A DNA stretch of 64,000 nt from Thermoplasmatota archaeon (GCA_018818785.1 JAHIRF010000005.1:1-64000), one strand, 5' to 3'. Numbered from the stretch's first letter, positions 1-8,954 are shown. Program-made: numbers and translations. The notes: a model not told the origin generated them from the letters alone.

Positions 1-1177
1 ACCGTGCGCCCATCTCTGGGTCGTAGAGGGTCATCACCACGTCATGCTGGAACGCGCCGGGGCTGAACCGTAAGCCCCCTGCCATCCCTTCTGGGAAGGC
101 TGTCTGCAGCAGGTTTATGCCGGCTTTGACATGCCTGTCCGCACGCCAACCGCTCTCACACTCGAACTCGGTGCCCATTCGGGAATATTTCACTCTCCCA
201 CATATCGGGCACCTCCTGCTGCTGTTGTATGGGTCGACCTTGATGACGGGCACGCCTTTCCAGGCTGCCTTGTACTCGATGATGCTATGTAGCTTCCTCC
301 GAGGCCACGAACTCAATCTCCTGTTGAGAGATCTGTCCTTCTTCCGCTTGGCCATCCCCGTGAGGTCCTCGAGCACGACTGCCGCCCTGTGCTCCTCCAC
401 GAAGCCGAGCACTGCGTTGGCCACCTGGTGCATACGATACTCGATTCGATGGCGTTCCCTTCTCCCCTCTCTGTTGCATAATCGCCTAGATGTTCGTCGA
501 TCATGCGCCTTCTTCTTCTGAAGGCGCTTACGTCGGTCGTGATGCCGTGCCTGGATGATTGCAATATCGGGATATGCTGCTTGGACTGGCAGGCTCTCCC
601 CTTTGCTCAGGAACACGCCGTCAAGGCTCCGCTCATTGGTATCGAGCGACAGGGCCGTCTCTGGGGTGTATGACTTAGGTGCACTCTTCCTGAAGGCTAT
701 TATGACCCTGTCAGGAAGGAGTGTCAGTATACCGAGAGAGAAGGATTCGTCTTTCAGAGAGACGCGATGGTAATCGCTCAGGACGAGCCTTAGCTTCACG
801 TGACATCCGGCCCGTATCGGAAGGTCGACCACGCCATTCTCCCGGTCGAGTTTATATGCCTGGTTCTCCGCCTTCATCATCCGTCTACGCACATATGGAA
901 TGCGATGAATCGGACCCTTTCCCCAACGCCTTCGTAGGTTCTTCAGTATCGAACCCGCAACTTCGAAGGAGGAGACCAGATGCTGAGAATAGATGCTCGG
1001 ATGTTCTTTCCTGAAGTTCTTGTACGCAAGCTTCGCTAGGGCATTCCTGGAGGTGACCCTCGCCTGGAGGCCGACTCTTATCGCAGAATTGACTGCCAGG
1101 CGGAAATCCTCCATGAGCATCCTAGCCTCAAATGGGAGCTCCCCCTGAATGTGGAAGACGACTGCTCTGTGGAGCAT
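1..1177 (-). CDS. tnpB: TnpB-like (IS200/IS605 OrfB family) RuvC nuclease, truncated by window edge
   Basis: The reading frame runs from an ATG at 1177 to the left edge without a stop (at least 392 residues). TnpB proteins are RNA-guided RuvC nucleases encoded in IS200/IS605-type elements. The frame shows RuvC-I at LSLDTNE (Asp179), RuvC-II at VVLEDL (Glu270), a zinc-ribbon half CPIC (Cys323, Cys326), then Cys340 and RuvC-III at ADRHVKAGINL (Asp347). The usual second CxxCG is reduced to CESG, so one zinc ligand is missing, and the usual DRDxNAA is DRHVKAG. No frameshift is present in the part visible. No TnpA gene follows upstream. It may be a decayed, domesticated or divergent TnpB. Family assignment is firm; activity is uncertain. 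Confidence 0.85.
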   Translation of the reverse strand, partial: MLHRAVVFHIQGELPFEARMLMEDFRLAVNSAIRVGLQARVTSRNALAKLAYKNFRKEHPSIYSQHLVSSFEVAGSILKNLRRRWGKGPIHRIPYVRRRMMKAENQAYKLDRENGVVDLPIRAGCHVKLRLVLSDYHRVSLKDESFSLGILTLLPDRVIIAFRKSAPKSYTPETALSLDTNERSLDGVFLSKGESLPVQAAYPDIAIIQARHHDRRKRLQKKKAHDRRTSRRLCNREGRRERHRIEYRMHQVANAVLGFVEEHRAAVVLEDLTGMAKRKKDRSLNRRLSSWPRRKLHSIIEYKAAWKGVPVIKVDPYNSSRRCPICGRVKYSRMGTEFECESGWRADRHVKAGINLLQTAFPEGMAGGLRFSPGAFQHDVVMTLYDPEMGAR

Positions 1178-1220
1178 CGAAGAAGGTATCTGGCCATTAG
1201 CATATCGTCTCCATGACTAC

Positions 1221-1259
1221 ATGCACATTACACATACGATCGATGAGGAATGTGTGCAT
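1221..1259. repeat. Imperfect inverted repeat upstream of tnpB-like gene
   Basis: ATGCACATT at 1221-1229 faces AATGTGTGCAT at 1249-1259, an inverted repeat with a two-base slip, about 45-80 bases upstream of the TnpB-like start. IS200/IS605 elements carry subterminal hairpins, so this could be an element end, but no second end or target site can be shown here. Confidence 0.25.
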
Positions 1260-1353
1260 CGAAAAAAGGCCCCGCCAACAACACCACCCGATAACTATAC
1301 AGAACCGAATCGCCGAAAGGCATGTATCTAGCCTCAAGTGTTGAGAAGATGGA

Positions 1354-2151
1354 TTGGTAAGATTGACGAGGAGTATCAAGTTCTTCTACTTCGGCAACCA
1401 GTGTCCTCATAACGGCTATCTGCTGGCTCGAATCAAGACCATCGCCTGGAAGGAGGGTGTGCGACTTGAGTTGTTCGACATCTCAGAGGACTGGTTGGCA
1501 TGTGAGAAATATAGGGTGTTCTCGCCTCAGATGCTCTTGGTGAACGATCGGTATCGTCTGCATGGTCCCTTCACCAAGGAGCGAGTTCGGCAATTGCTCG
1601 AAGATGAGGATGTGGATTCATCCCCTTCTGACATCGAACAGGGGGACCGAATAGTCCGGGGTGACTTGGTGCCGATAACACCCGAATCGGTTCTGTCAAC
1701 ATGTGAGCCCTGCACGAACACTCAGGACAAAGGGCTCTGCAGAGGTAAGGCCGAGTGGACAGCAGCGATGCTCGAGACTCACCATCTGGACCATATCGGA
1801 TACATGCACTTTCAGGACGGTTCCTGCATCGGAGGTGCGGAATTCCTGCCTTCTATGGCGGTACCGTATCCGATTCTGGACAAGGAGGAGGGTGATGCGT
1901 TTCTCACTTGCGTGCATCAGTCACATGAGACCTATGATTACAAGACCCATCCATTAGAACATCTGGTAGCCGATCTCAAGAACCGTGGGTTCAAGAGGAT
2001 CTCCGTAGCCGCAGCCAAGAAGGGCACGTTCCCTAATGGTCCACTGAGTTGGTTCGAGGGGAAGGGGTTCGCGGACAAGGGTCTGCTGGTCATGGAGGAG
2101 CTTCACGACTCGGAAATACATTATTTGCAGTTGGACATCGGAGAGAGATAG
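1354..2151 (+). CDS. Thioredoxin-like domain fused to GNAT-like acetyltransferase domain
   Basis: 265 residues. The first 85 residues look like a thioredoxin-fold domain with a CPH motif (FFYFGNQCPHNG, around residue 18) and a predicted beta-alpha-beta pattern. The last 130 residues (from about HIGYMHFQDG to the end) resemble the GNAT acetyltransferase fold, with the conserved VPYPI, YDYKTHPLEHL and FPNGPLSWFEGKGF segments of the YoaP-like and related GNAT families. The domain order here is thioredoxin-like first, GNAT second. Substrate is unknown. The start is a TTG at 1354, since the upstream ATG at 1349 is closed by a stop; a TTG at 1363 is also possible. It is divergent from the TnpB-like gene and convergent with thioredoxin reductase. 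Confidence 0.6.
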   Translation: MVRLTRSIKFFYFGNQCPHNGYLLARIKTIAWKEGVRLELFDISEDWLACEKYRVFSPQMLLVNDRYRLHGPFTKERVRQLLEDEDVDSSPSDIEQGDRIVRGDLVPITPESVLSTCEPCTNTQDKGLCRGKAEWTAAMLETHHLDHIGYMHFQDGSCIGGAEFLPSMAVPYPILDKEEGDAFLTCVHQSHETYDYKTHPLEHLVADLKNRGFKRISVAAAKKGTFPNGPLSWFEGKGFADKGLLVMEELHDSEIHYLQLDIGER

Positions 2152-2206
2152 ACTGTTGGAAGTGGCTTGTCGCCGACAATCATCGTGGACCCTGACACGA
2201 GTGGTT

Positions 2207-3172
2207 TCAGGTCTTCCTATAGTATGGATTGACCAGGTCTTCAAAGCAGGATAGAGCGGCCGCCGCTCCTCCGTGCACCGCCGCGACGATCTGTCGGATA
2301 CCTCCCGACACATCCCCCGCAGCATAGATGAAAGGCACGCTCGTCCGGAATGACTGGTCCACGATTATGAAGCCACCTGGGTCCTGGTTCAACCCCAGCT
2401 CGGATGCGAGCTGGCTGCTGGGGATTTCACCGATCGCCACGAAAACGCCGCTGACCACCATATCCTGCGTGACCCCGGTTTTCAGATCCCTCAGCTTAAC
2501 GCCAGTTACCCCGTTCTCTCCCAGTATCTCTTCCACCACAGTATCGAATAGCATCTGGATATTCCTTTCCGCAATGCTGTCCTGAAGGTGTTTGTCCGCT
2601 CTGAACGATCCCCTGCGGTGTATTATGGTCACCTTGCAGTCAATCGAATGAAGGTACAGTGCGTCGGTCAATGCGGTGTTTCCGCCCCCGATGACGACGA
2701 CCTCCTTCGTCTTGTAAAAGAACCCATCGCAAGTCGCGCAGTAACTTACGCCCCTGCCCGCCAACTTATCCTCGCCAGGCGCGCCTAACTTCCTGTGAGT
2801 GGCCCCGGTTGCCAGTATGAGTGCCCTGGAAACATATTTCGAGGATGTGGTCGAGAGCTGGAACCGCTCTCCGCTGCGCACGCGCAGAACGTCCTCACCT
2901 TCTCTAATATCGACATACCTTCTCGCGTGCTCGGCCATTATGTCCATCAGCTTCATGCCTTCAATCTCAGGAAACCCAGGATAGTTCTCGATCATCGGAC
3001 TGGTGAGGACCTGGCCTCCAGGAACTCCTTTCTCCAAGATGATACAGTTCAAGCCGGCTCGTTTGGCATATATTCCAGCGGCTAGTCCCGCTGGGCCTGC
3101 ACCAATGATCACGACGTCGAATTCCTGAGGACTGATATCCGAGGAATCTGAGGACACGCCCTCGATTGTCAT
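2207..3172 (-). CDS. trxB: Thioredoxin reductase (FAD/NAD(P)H-dependent)
   Basis: 321 residues from the ATG at 3172. It transfers electrons from NAD(P)H through FAD to a redox-active disulfide and on to thioredoxin in the cytosol. Visible motifs are the FAD-binding GAGPAG (about residues 24-29), the redox pair CATC (145-148), a second dinucleotide motif GGGNTA (162-167) and the C-terminal FAD motif YAAGDVSGG. Length matches the low-molecular-weight family. The frame is open upstream to 3346, but those codons are non-conserved and lie across a TATA box at 3191-3203. That box is about 25 bases from the 3172 ATG, so a leaderless transcript starting there is the better model. Divergent from the antiporter gene. 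Confidence 0.93.
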   Translation of the reverse strand: MTIEGVSSDSSDISPQEFDVVIIGAGPAGLAAGIYAKRAGLNCIILEKGVPGGQVLTSPMIENYPGFPEIEGMKLMDIMAEHARRYVDIREGEDVLRVRSGERFQLSTTSSKYVSRALILATGATHRKLGAPGEDKLAGRGVSYCATCDGFFYKTKEVVVIGGGNTALTDALYLHSIDCKVTIIHRRGSFRADKHLQDSIAERNIQMLFDTVVEEILGENGVTGVKLRDLKTGVTQDMVVSGVFVAIGEIPSSQLASELGLNQDPGGFIIVDQSFRTSVPFIYAAGDVSGGIRQIVAAVHGGAAAALSCFEDLVNPYYRKT

Positions 3173-3190
3173 CACGACGTGAATCGACAG

Positions 3191-3203
3191 TATGATAAAT
3201 AAC
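3191..3203 (-). promoter_or_regulatory. TATA box of trxB
   Basis: On the minus strand the stretch reads TTATTTATCATA, centred about 26 bases upstream of the trxB ATG at 3172. This spacing is typical for an archaeal promoter giving a leaderless mRNA. Confidence 0.6.
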
Positions 3204-3357
3204 GATTGGGCCACCCAATATGAGCAATGAGATATCCATGCATGATAGCTGCGAGGCCAATACAATAAAATACTAACCTGGGCGTTTCTCCGAATGTCGA
3301 GATATTTCGGATTGTAAGACAGATTTCCGTCAGAGAAGACAATCACTCACGGTGTGC

Positions 3358-4656
3358 ATGGATATGGATACGGGGACGATAACGGCATTCATGGCAATCG
3401 GCTCCATCATATTCCTAGGATTCTTCGGGAATGTGATCTTCACTAGATACAGGATACCAGATGTACTGATTCTCATAATCCTTGGCATGGTCATCGGCCC
3501 AGATATATTCGGTGAACGGTTCAATCTGGTCAGCCATGACGCCCTAGAAGCCATCGACAATTTCAAAGAGCTGTTCCTTTCGGCAGCGCTCGTGATAATC
3601 CTCTTCGATGGGGGGTTGAGCCTAGACATAAGATCCGTCATTGAATCCATGCGGCTGTCAGCATTCATGTCCATCGTGGCTTTCTTCCTCACATTCGTGA
3701 CCATCGCCCTCGCACTCCACTTCCTGATGAACATCAATATCCTCCTTTCCTTGACCATGGGTGCCATAGTCGGTGGGACGAGCGGGGCGATCGTGATACC
3801 CATCGTCAGCAAGATGAGGATAAGACCGCAGACAAAGGCTATGCTGATAATGGAGAGCATAACAACGGATGTGCTCGTCATAGTCGTCTCCCTGTCCCTG
3901 ATCCGTGTGATACTGACAGAGGATTTGAATTGGGTATTGATAACAAGGGACCTTGCATCGAAGTTCATGCTCGGAGGGGTCATTGGTTTCGTGGCAGGAA
4001 TACTATGGCTCTTCGTGCTACAGAAGCTTCAGAATCAACCGCTGTCATATATGATCACGATCGCAGCATTGTTCATAGTTGCGGGGATGGTCGAGCTGTC
4101 GCCCATCAGCAGCTCTGGAGCGGTCGCCGCTCTCGCGTTTGGCCTAGCCGTAGGGAACCGTCAGTTCATCAAGAGACGGCTATCCAACATATCACTCACA
4201 TTATCCTCAAATGTGCAGATACAGCAATTCCATTCTGAGATCACTTTCTTTGTCAGGACTTTCTTCTTCGTCTACCTCGGATTGCTGTTCAGGTTCAGCA
4301 CCTTCACAGAGATACACCTGATCGCTGGCTTGCTGATGATAAGTGTCATAGTCCTCGTTCGATGGATAGCCGCAATGCTCGCATTGAAGTTGGGGAATCT
4401 CAACATAGAGGATGCCGAAACGGTCTTCGCCAGCATGCCGAGGGGATTGGCGGCTGCGGTACTAGCCACGTTGCCGGCTGTTCTTCTGGCAGATTCGGCC
4501 ATATGGGATCCCGCTCTCGGCGTGTTGATCCTTAATACCACGCTCATCGTGATATTCGGGACTACACTCCTGACCACGATCTTCAGCGTCATGACCGAGA
4601 AGGGTATCGATAGCAGACAGAGAAAGGAACTGAGGAAGAGATTGACAAAAGCATGA
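3358..4656 (+). CDS. Cation:proton antiporter (CPA1/NhaP-KefB-type transporter)
   Basis: About 432 residues with 12 or so hydrophobic segments from residue 10 to 415, a monovalent cation/proton exchanger of the cytoplasmic membrane. The N-terminal RIPDVLILIILGMVIGPDIF and the glycine-rich MGAIVGGTSGAIVIP segment followed by MLIMESITTDVL are typical of this superfamily (the conserved Asp in ITTDVL corresponds to the ion-binding helix). The C-terminus stops after a short basic tail, with no TrkA-type regulatory domain. A GTG at 3352 precedes the ATG at 3358 and another ATG at 3364; which is used cannot be decided. Ion specificity (Na+ or K+) cannot be read from sequence alone. It ends 6 bases before the convergent isocitrate dehydrogenase stop. 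Confidence 0.85.
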   Translation: MDMDTGTITAFMAIGSIIFLGFFGNVIFTRYRIPDVLILIILGMVIGPDIFGERFNLVSHDALEAIDNFKELFLSAALVIILFDGGLSLDIRSVIESMRLSAFMSIVAFFLTFVTIALALHFLMNINILLSLTMGAIVGGTSGAIVIPIVSKMRIRPQTKAMLIMESITTDVLVIVVSLSLIRVILTEDLNWVLITRDLASKFMLGGVIGFVAGILWLFVLQKLQNQPLSYMITIAALFIVAGMVELSPISSSGAVAALAFGLAVGNRQFIKRRLSNISLTLSSNVQIQQFHSEITFFVRTFFFVYLGLLFRFSTFTEIHLIAGLLMISVIVLVRWIAAMLALKLGNLNIEDAETVFASMPRGLAAAVLATLPAVLLADSAIWDPALGVLILNTTLIVIFGTTLLTTIFSVMTEKGIDSRQRKELRKRLTKA

Positions 4657-4662
4657 TTCCCC

Positions 4663-5835
4663 TCATATCCTCGCAACGATTTCCGCGGCGTATTTCCTCG
4701 TGCCAACATAGCTGCTTGATCCGATCTGCCGCGCCACATCCCAGGTCACAAACCCATCGGATATTGTCATCTCAAGAGCTTTTTCTATCGACCTAGCAGC
4801 TTCTGCAAATCCGATATGATCCAGCATCATCGCGCCGGAGAGAATCAGAGCGCTTGGGTTCGCGATATCCTTCCCTGCATACTTGGGCGCCGTCCCGTGG
4901 ACAGGTTCGAAGACTGCGACACCATCGCCGATGTTCGCGCCTGGAGCGAACCCCAGACCCCCGACTTGGGCGGCACACGCGTCGGCGAGATAGTCACCGT
5001 TGAGGTTCGGGGCGGCCAGCACGGAGTACTCATCTGGCCGAGTCAGTATCTGTTGGAACATGTTGTCCGCTATCCGGTCGTTCAACAGTATCTTGCCATC
5101 TATATCTGTGGCACCTTCGTCTTTTCCTTCGAATATCGTCACATCCGAGAATTCGTCCCTCGCGAGTTCGTATCCCCAGTCGCGGAAGGCCCCTTCAGTG
5201 TACTTCATTATGTTCCCCTTGTGGACGAGTGTCACCGACTTCCTGTGATGTCGGATACCATACACCATGGCTGCTCGGATCAGTCTCTTCGAGGCGAATT
5301 CAGATATCGGTTTGAGACCGAGGCCGGAGTCCTCAGAGATATCAACGCCCAGGTCAGATCGGAGGAACTGTCTCAATCTGCCAATTTCCTCAGAGCCGCG
5401 CTTCCACTCCAGACCCTTGTAAACGTCCTCCGTGTTCTCACGGAATATCACTATGTTCATCTTCTCGGGATTCTTGACGGGGCTAGGAACCCCGCGGAAG
5501 TGACGAACTGGCCGGACAGATGAATAGAGATCCAACACTTGCCTGAGGGCGACGTTCAGGCTCCTTATCCCCCCACCCACGGGCGTCGTCAGTGGACCTT
5601 TGATCGCGATTCCGACCGCTTCTATCCTGTCTATCGTCGCGCGAGGCAGCCATTCGCCAGTTATATCGAAGGATTCCTGTCCGGCCATTAGATGTTCCCA
5701 TTTGATCCTGACCCGATTGTCGGTGGTCTTGTTGAGGGCTGCTTCGATCACGGTCTGGGCAGCTATTGTGATATCTGGACCGATTCCATCACCTGGGATG
5801 AATGGCACGAGCAGTTCCCTGTCCTCAGAAGGCAT
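4663..5835 (-). CDS. icd: Isocitrate dehydrogenase (NADP-type family)
   Basis: 390 residues. It oxidatively decarboxylates isocitrate to 2-oxoglutarate. The N-terminal [12 protein letters not shown] and the substrate loop [20 protein letters not shown] (residues 80-99, with Ser92 and Arg98 placed like the isocitrate-binding Ser and Arg of Escherichia coli Icd) separate it from isopropylmalate and homoisocitrate dehydrogenases. [11 protein letters not shown] (131-141), [12 protein letters not shown], and the C-terminal [11 protein letters not shown] and [12 protein letters not shown] are all present. It is the last gene of an operon with aconitase-type subunits and a DRE-TIM synthase; the gap to the upstream gene is six bases. 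NADP preference is assumed from family similarity. Confidence 0.92.
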   Translation of the reverse strand: MPSEDRELLVPFIPGDGIGPDITIAAQTVIEAALNKTTDNRVRIKWEHLMAGQESFDITGEWLPRATIDRIEAVGIAIKGPLTTPVGGGIRSLNVALRQVLDLYSSVRPVRHFRGVPSPVKNPEKMNIVIFRENTEDVYKGLEWKRGSEEIGRLRQFLRSDLGVDISEDSGLGLKPISEFASKRLIRAAMVYGIRHHRKSVTLVHKGNIMKYTEGAFRDWGYELARDEFSDVTIFEGKDEGATDIDGKILLNDRIADNMFQQILTRPDEYSVLAAPNLNGDYLADACAAQVGGLGFAPGANIGDGVAVFEPVHGTAPKYAGKDIANPSALILSGAMMLDHIGFAEAARSIEKALEMTISDGFVTWDVARQIGSSSYVGTRKYAAEIVARI

Positions 5836-5841
5836 TCATCA

Positions 5842-6366
5842 TCACTCCATCTTATCCGTCTCCAATGAGAAACCATTGTGTTTCATTATGTGAGACGTGA
5901 GACCACCATCGGACAACAGAATCTGCATGACCTGCGGGATCCTGGAAGTGGACATGACTGTGCCGGTCGATCCCCGGCGAATCTCGCCTTTCGACAGGTC
6001 TACCTCTATCAGGTCACCACTGCGCACCCAACCGGTTTCGCATGTCAACAGAGGAAGACCGATGTTGAACGCGCTCCTGTAGAATATGCGTGCGAAAGAC
6101 TCTGCTATGATCACGGACACTCCGGCAGCCTTGAGAGCTCTGGGAGCCTGTTCTCGGCTCGAACCACATCCGAAATTGCGACCTGCCACGATGATGTCAC
6201 CTTTCTCGATCCTGCTCGCGAAATCAGGGTCGATGTCTTCCATCACATGCTCGGCCAGCTTCCGGATGTCGTCTATCTTGAACTTGTATCTTCCCGAGAT
6301 GATGTAGTCAGTGTTGATGTTGTCGTTCGGATCGAACCTATGCACTCGCCCGCGAAGAATCGTCAA
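5842..6366 (-). CDS. Aconitase/isopropylmalate isomerase-type hydratase, small subunit (LeuD-like)
   Basis: 174 residues, the swivelling domain of a two-subunit aconitase-superfamily hydratase. Motifs seen are NINTDYIISGRYKF (residues 17-29), AGRNFGCGSSREQAPRAL (61-78) and FARIFYRSAFNIGLPLL. The specificity loop following NTD reads YIISGRYKFK, which I cannot match with confidence to the isopropylmalate or homoaconitate loops. The start is TTG at 6366, directly abutting the TAG of the large subunit, with GGTGAT a few bases upstream as a ribosome-binding site, so the two subunits are translationally linked. Neighbouring isocitrate dehydrogenase suggests citrate/isocitrate as the substrate, but isopropylmalate or homocitrate cannot be excluded. 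Confidence 0.85.
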   Translation of the reverse strand: MTILRGRVHRFDPNDNINTDYIISGRYKFKIDDIRKLAEHVMEDIDPDFASRIEKGDIIVAGRNFGCGSSREQAPRALKAAGVSVIIAESFARIFYRSAFNIGLPLLTCETGWVRSGDLIEVDLSKGEIRRGSTGTVMSTSRIPQVMQILLSDGGLTSHIMKHNGFSLETDKME

Positions 6367-7623
6367 CTACATCACCTCTCTGGGATCCGTTATCGTACCT
6401 CTGATTGCGGTTGCCGCGGCTGTCTCCGGAGAAGAGAGAAAGATATTGACACCTTTGTTGTTGCCCATCCGTCCTTTGAAGTTCCTGTTCGCGGTAGATA
6501 GGACCGTTTCGTCATCCGATGGCACACCAGCATGCGTGCCGACACAAGGCCCACATCCCGGAGAGACCACGACAGCGCCCGATTTGATCAATTGATGCAT
6601 GATGCCGGCCTCGATGGCATCCAACAATATCGCTCTCGAGGCGGGTGCGATGATCAGTCGCATCCCCCTCTTCACGGTCCTGCCCTTCAGAATTCGCGCT
6701 GCAGCCTCTAGATCACCCAATCTCCCATTCGTGCAGGTGCCGATGAAGACCTGGTCCACGAGGACGTCTGCGAGTTCGGATGCTGGGCACACATTATCCA
6801 CACTGTGCGGTCTCGCAACCATGGGGACGATGTCGTCTGTGCAGAAATCCATCTCGCTCTCGACTCGTGCATCGGGATCACAAGACAGACCGTGTTCTGC
6901 GTGGATACCCCGTTCGGAGAACCATTTGGCGGTGGTGGAGTCGAACTCGAACGGACAGAACTTGGCCCCCATCTCAACCGCCATATTGGCGACGGTCATC
7001 CTGCCGTCCATGCACATGGAATCTATTGCGGCACCTTTGAACTCGAGAGATTTGTACGTCGCACCATCTGCTGTGAGTTTTCCGATTATGGTAAGTATGA
7101 GATCCTTTGCCCCGATCATCAGACCGAAGTCTCCATCCACTCGAAGGACCATTGTTTCAGGGACCTTGAACCAGAGTTTACCAGTGTAAGCAGCCGCGGC
7201 AACATCGGCTGACCCCAGCCCAGTAGAACAGGCGTTCAATGCACCATAGGTGCATGTATGGGAATCCGCCCCGATCACGAGGTCCCCCGGGAGCACCTTC
7301 CCCTGCTCCAAAACGACCTGGTGACAGACTCCCTCCCCAACATCATGCAGAGGGATTGAATGAGAATCCGCAAAGCTACGGATGGCTTTGTGGATCACAG
7401 AGACATCCGCTGATGGACATGGTGAATTGTGATCTATCACCATGGCCATTCCGCGCTTCGTTTTCGGAGAAACGAACCCCATCGAACGGAGTTCCCTCAT
7501 CATCATCGACGAGGTCCCGTCCTGGGACATGCAGAAGTCGACATCCGCGATCACTATATCCCCCGGACGGCAATCCGACCCGGAATGAGATGACAGTACC
7601 TTTTCAGCGATGGTCTTCCCCAT
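6367..7623 (-). CDS. Aconitase/isopropylmalate isomerase-type hydratase, large subunit (LeuC-like)
   Basis: 418 residues. It is the [4Fe-4S] catalytic subunit of a two-subunit hydro-lyase that isomerises a 2-hydroxy acid to its 3-hydroxy isomer. The cluster cysteines are Cys297 (GTCTNGR), Cys357 and Cys360 (GCGPCVGTHAG). Other conserved elements are DHNSPCPSADV, GADSHTCTYGALNA and NNKGVNIFLSSPETAAATA. Length matches archaeal LeuC-type subunits rather than the 750-900 residue single-chain aconitases. It lies between the DRE-TIM synthase and the small subunit on one transcript. The gene set fits a citrate-to-isocitrate role; leucine or homocitrate pathway activity remains possible because this family is often promiscuous. 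Confidence 0.88.
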   Translation of the reverse strand: MGKTIAEKVLSSHSGSDCRPGDIVIADVDFCMSQDGTSSMMMRELRSMGFVSPKTKRGMAMVIDHNSPCPSADVSVIHKAIRSFADSHSIPLHDVGEGVCHQVVLEQGKVLPGDLVIGADSHTCTYGALNACSTGLGSADVAAAAYTGKLWFKVPETMVLRVDGDFGLMIGAKDLILTIIGKLTADGATYKSLEFKGAAIDSMCMDGRMTVANMAVEMGAKFCPFEFDSTTAKWFSERGIHAEHGLSCDPDARVESEMDFCTDDIVPMVARPHSVDNVCPASELADVLVDQVFIGTCTNGRLGDLEAAARILKGRTVKRGMRLIIAPASRAILLDAIEAGIMHQLIKSGAVVVSPGCGPCVGTHAGVPSDDETVLSTANRNFKGRMGNNKGVNIFLSSPETAAATAIRGTITDPREVM

Positions 7624-7640
7624 GCGTCATCACACTCCAA

Positions 7641-8954
7641 TCAGTGTTTCCACTCGTTGTTTGCATCGACCGCGGAAATCCGCGTCTCGATGTCGGCGTG
7701 GGTAGAGTCCCTGAACGCACCATCCTCCACGATGGTTCTGTAGATCGCGATCAGCTCGGAATCAGTTAGATTGTCCTTCTTGAGCTCCCCTATTCGATTG
7801 ACCTCTATCCGAATCCGTTCCACTGCATCAGCTGAAGCGTCCAGCTCAAGCAGCTTAAGCTTGTGTTTGATGGACGCACTGCCAGAGTGCTTGCCTATGA
7901 CGATTTGTCTCGAGACGCCGAGGATGGATGGATCGAATGCTTCGTAGAGGTGAGGGTCTTTCAGAATGCCATCGACGTGTATCCCGGACTTGTGGGTGAA
8001 CATGTTTCCACCCACGATCGGATAGTTCAGTGGGATGCGGAGCCCGCTGGCGCGCTCGACGCCCCTGCAAAGAGACACTATGTGTTCCACATTGTACTTC
8101 GCTAGACCATAATGTGTTCTCAGGTTCATCACCAGCACCTCGAGTGGGACATTTCCAGCACGCTCACCCAGACCATTGATCGTCGTCGATATCCATATCC
8201 GACGACCATCAAAGGCAGAAGCAGCCTCGCATGCGGAGAGTGCATTTGCGACGGCGAGTCCGAAATCATTGTGAGCGTGGAATTCCAAATCGATATCAAC
8301 ACGTGACATGAGAGAATGGACGAGCCGTGCTGAAGTCGAAGGTGTTAGGATGCCGATTGTATCGCATATTCTGAACCGATCGGCACCCGCATCCAACCCA
8401 GTCTCTGCAAACTCTATGAGATAACTCAGATCCGTCCTCGTGGCATCTCCAGCATTGAAGCAGACGTATACTCCATGATCCTTTGCGAACTCGATGCAAT
8501 CGACCAGACGAGAGAGCTGTTGCTCCCTGGTGATCTTGAGCTTTGTCGATAGCGAGATGTCGGAAGTGTCTGTGGAAACGGAGACCGCATCGACATCGTG
8601 GCCGATGGAATCGGAGATATCGGTCTTGACGAGCCTGTTCCAGCCCATTATCGATATGCTTCCCATCTGTGCCCGGAGCTGCTTCGCGCATTTCCTGTCG
8701 CTGTCGTTGTAGGTCGCGAATGTCTCGATCTGCTCGACCCCTATCTGCTGCAACCCGCCGGCGATCATCAACTTGTCATCACCTGTGAATGCGACTCCGG
8801 GCATCTGCTCTCCGTCGCGGCAAGTGGTGTCGACGATGCGCACTTCCCCGAGACGAGGACTCCCTGAGCCAACAGAATTCGTTCCAGCATGCATCCCATC
8901 ATTCCCACAGGAGCCATTGTTCGATCCAATGGTCGTTCTGTCTTTCGCATTCAC
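7641..8954 (-). CDS. DRE-TIM acyl transferase: Re-citrate synthase, homocitrate synthase or isopropylmalate synthase
   Basis: 437 residues from a GTG at 8954, preceded by GAGGTGAT at 8959-8966. The frame is open upstream to 8990 without further support. The family condenses acetyl-CoA with a 2-oxo acid. Motifs: VDTTCRDGEQMPG (the DRE-TIM loop, with Cys instead of the more common Leu), EFHAHNDFG (metal-binding HxH), NGLGERAGN, and GGNMFTHKSGIHVDGILKD, which is like NifV/homocitrate synthases and their relatives. It heads the operon with the two-subunit hydratase and isocitrate dehydrogenase. Because the last enzyme is isocitrate-specific by its substrate loop, citrate as product (a Re-citrate synthase) is the inference that best closes the pathway. 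No separate Si-citrate synthase is in the window. Confidence 0.8.
   Translation of the reverse strand: MNAKDRTTIGSNNGSCGNDGMHAGTNSVGSGSPRLGEVRIVDTTCRDGEQMPGVAFTGDDKLMIAGGLQQIGVEQIETFATYNDSDRKCAKQLRAQMGSISIMGWNRLVKTDISDSIGHDVDAVSVSTDTSDISLSTKLKITREQQLSRLVDCIEFAKDHGVYVCFNAGDATRTDLSYLIEFAETGLDAGADRFRICDTIGILTPSTSARLVHSLMSRVDIDLEFHAHNDFGLAVANALSACEAASAFDGRRIWISTTINGLGERAGNVPLEVLVMNLRTHYGLAKYNVEHIVSLCRGVERASGLRIPLNYPIVGGNMFTHKSGIHVDGILKDPHLYEAFDPSILGVSRQIVIGKHSGSASIKHKLKLLELDASADAVERIRIEVNRIGELKKDNLTDSELIAIYRTIVEDGAFRDSTHADIETRISAVDANNEWKH

Noticed and set aside
3173-3346. Longer thioredoxin reductase starting at 3346
   Set aside because: The extra residues are not family-like and the TATA box at 3191-3203 falls inside them.
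4663-5835. 3-isopropylmalate or homoisocitrate dehydrogenase
   Set aside because: The substrate loop [13 protein letters not shown] and FRENTEDVY are those of isocitrate dehydrogenases.
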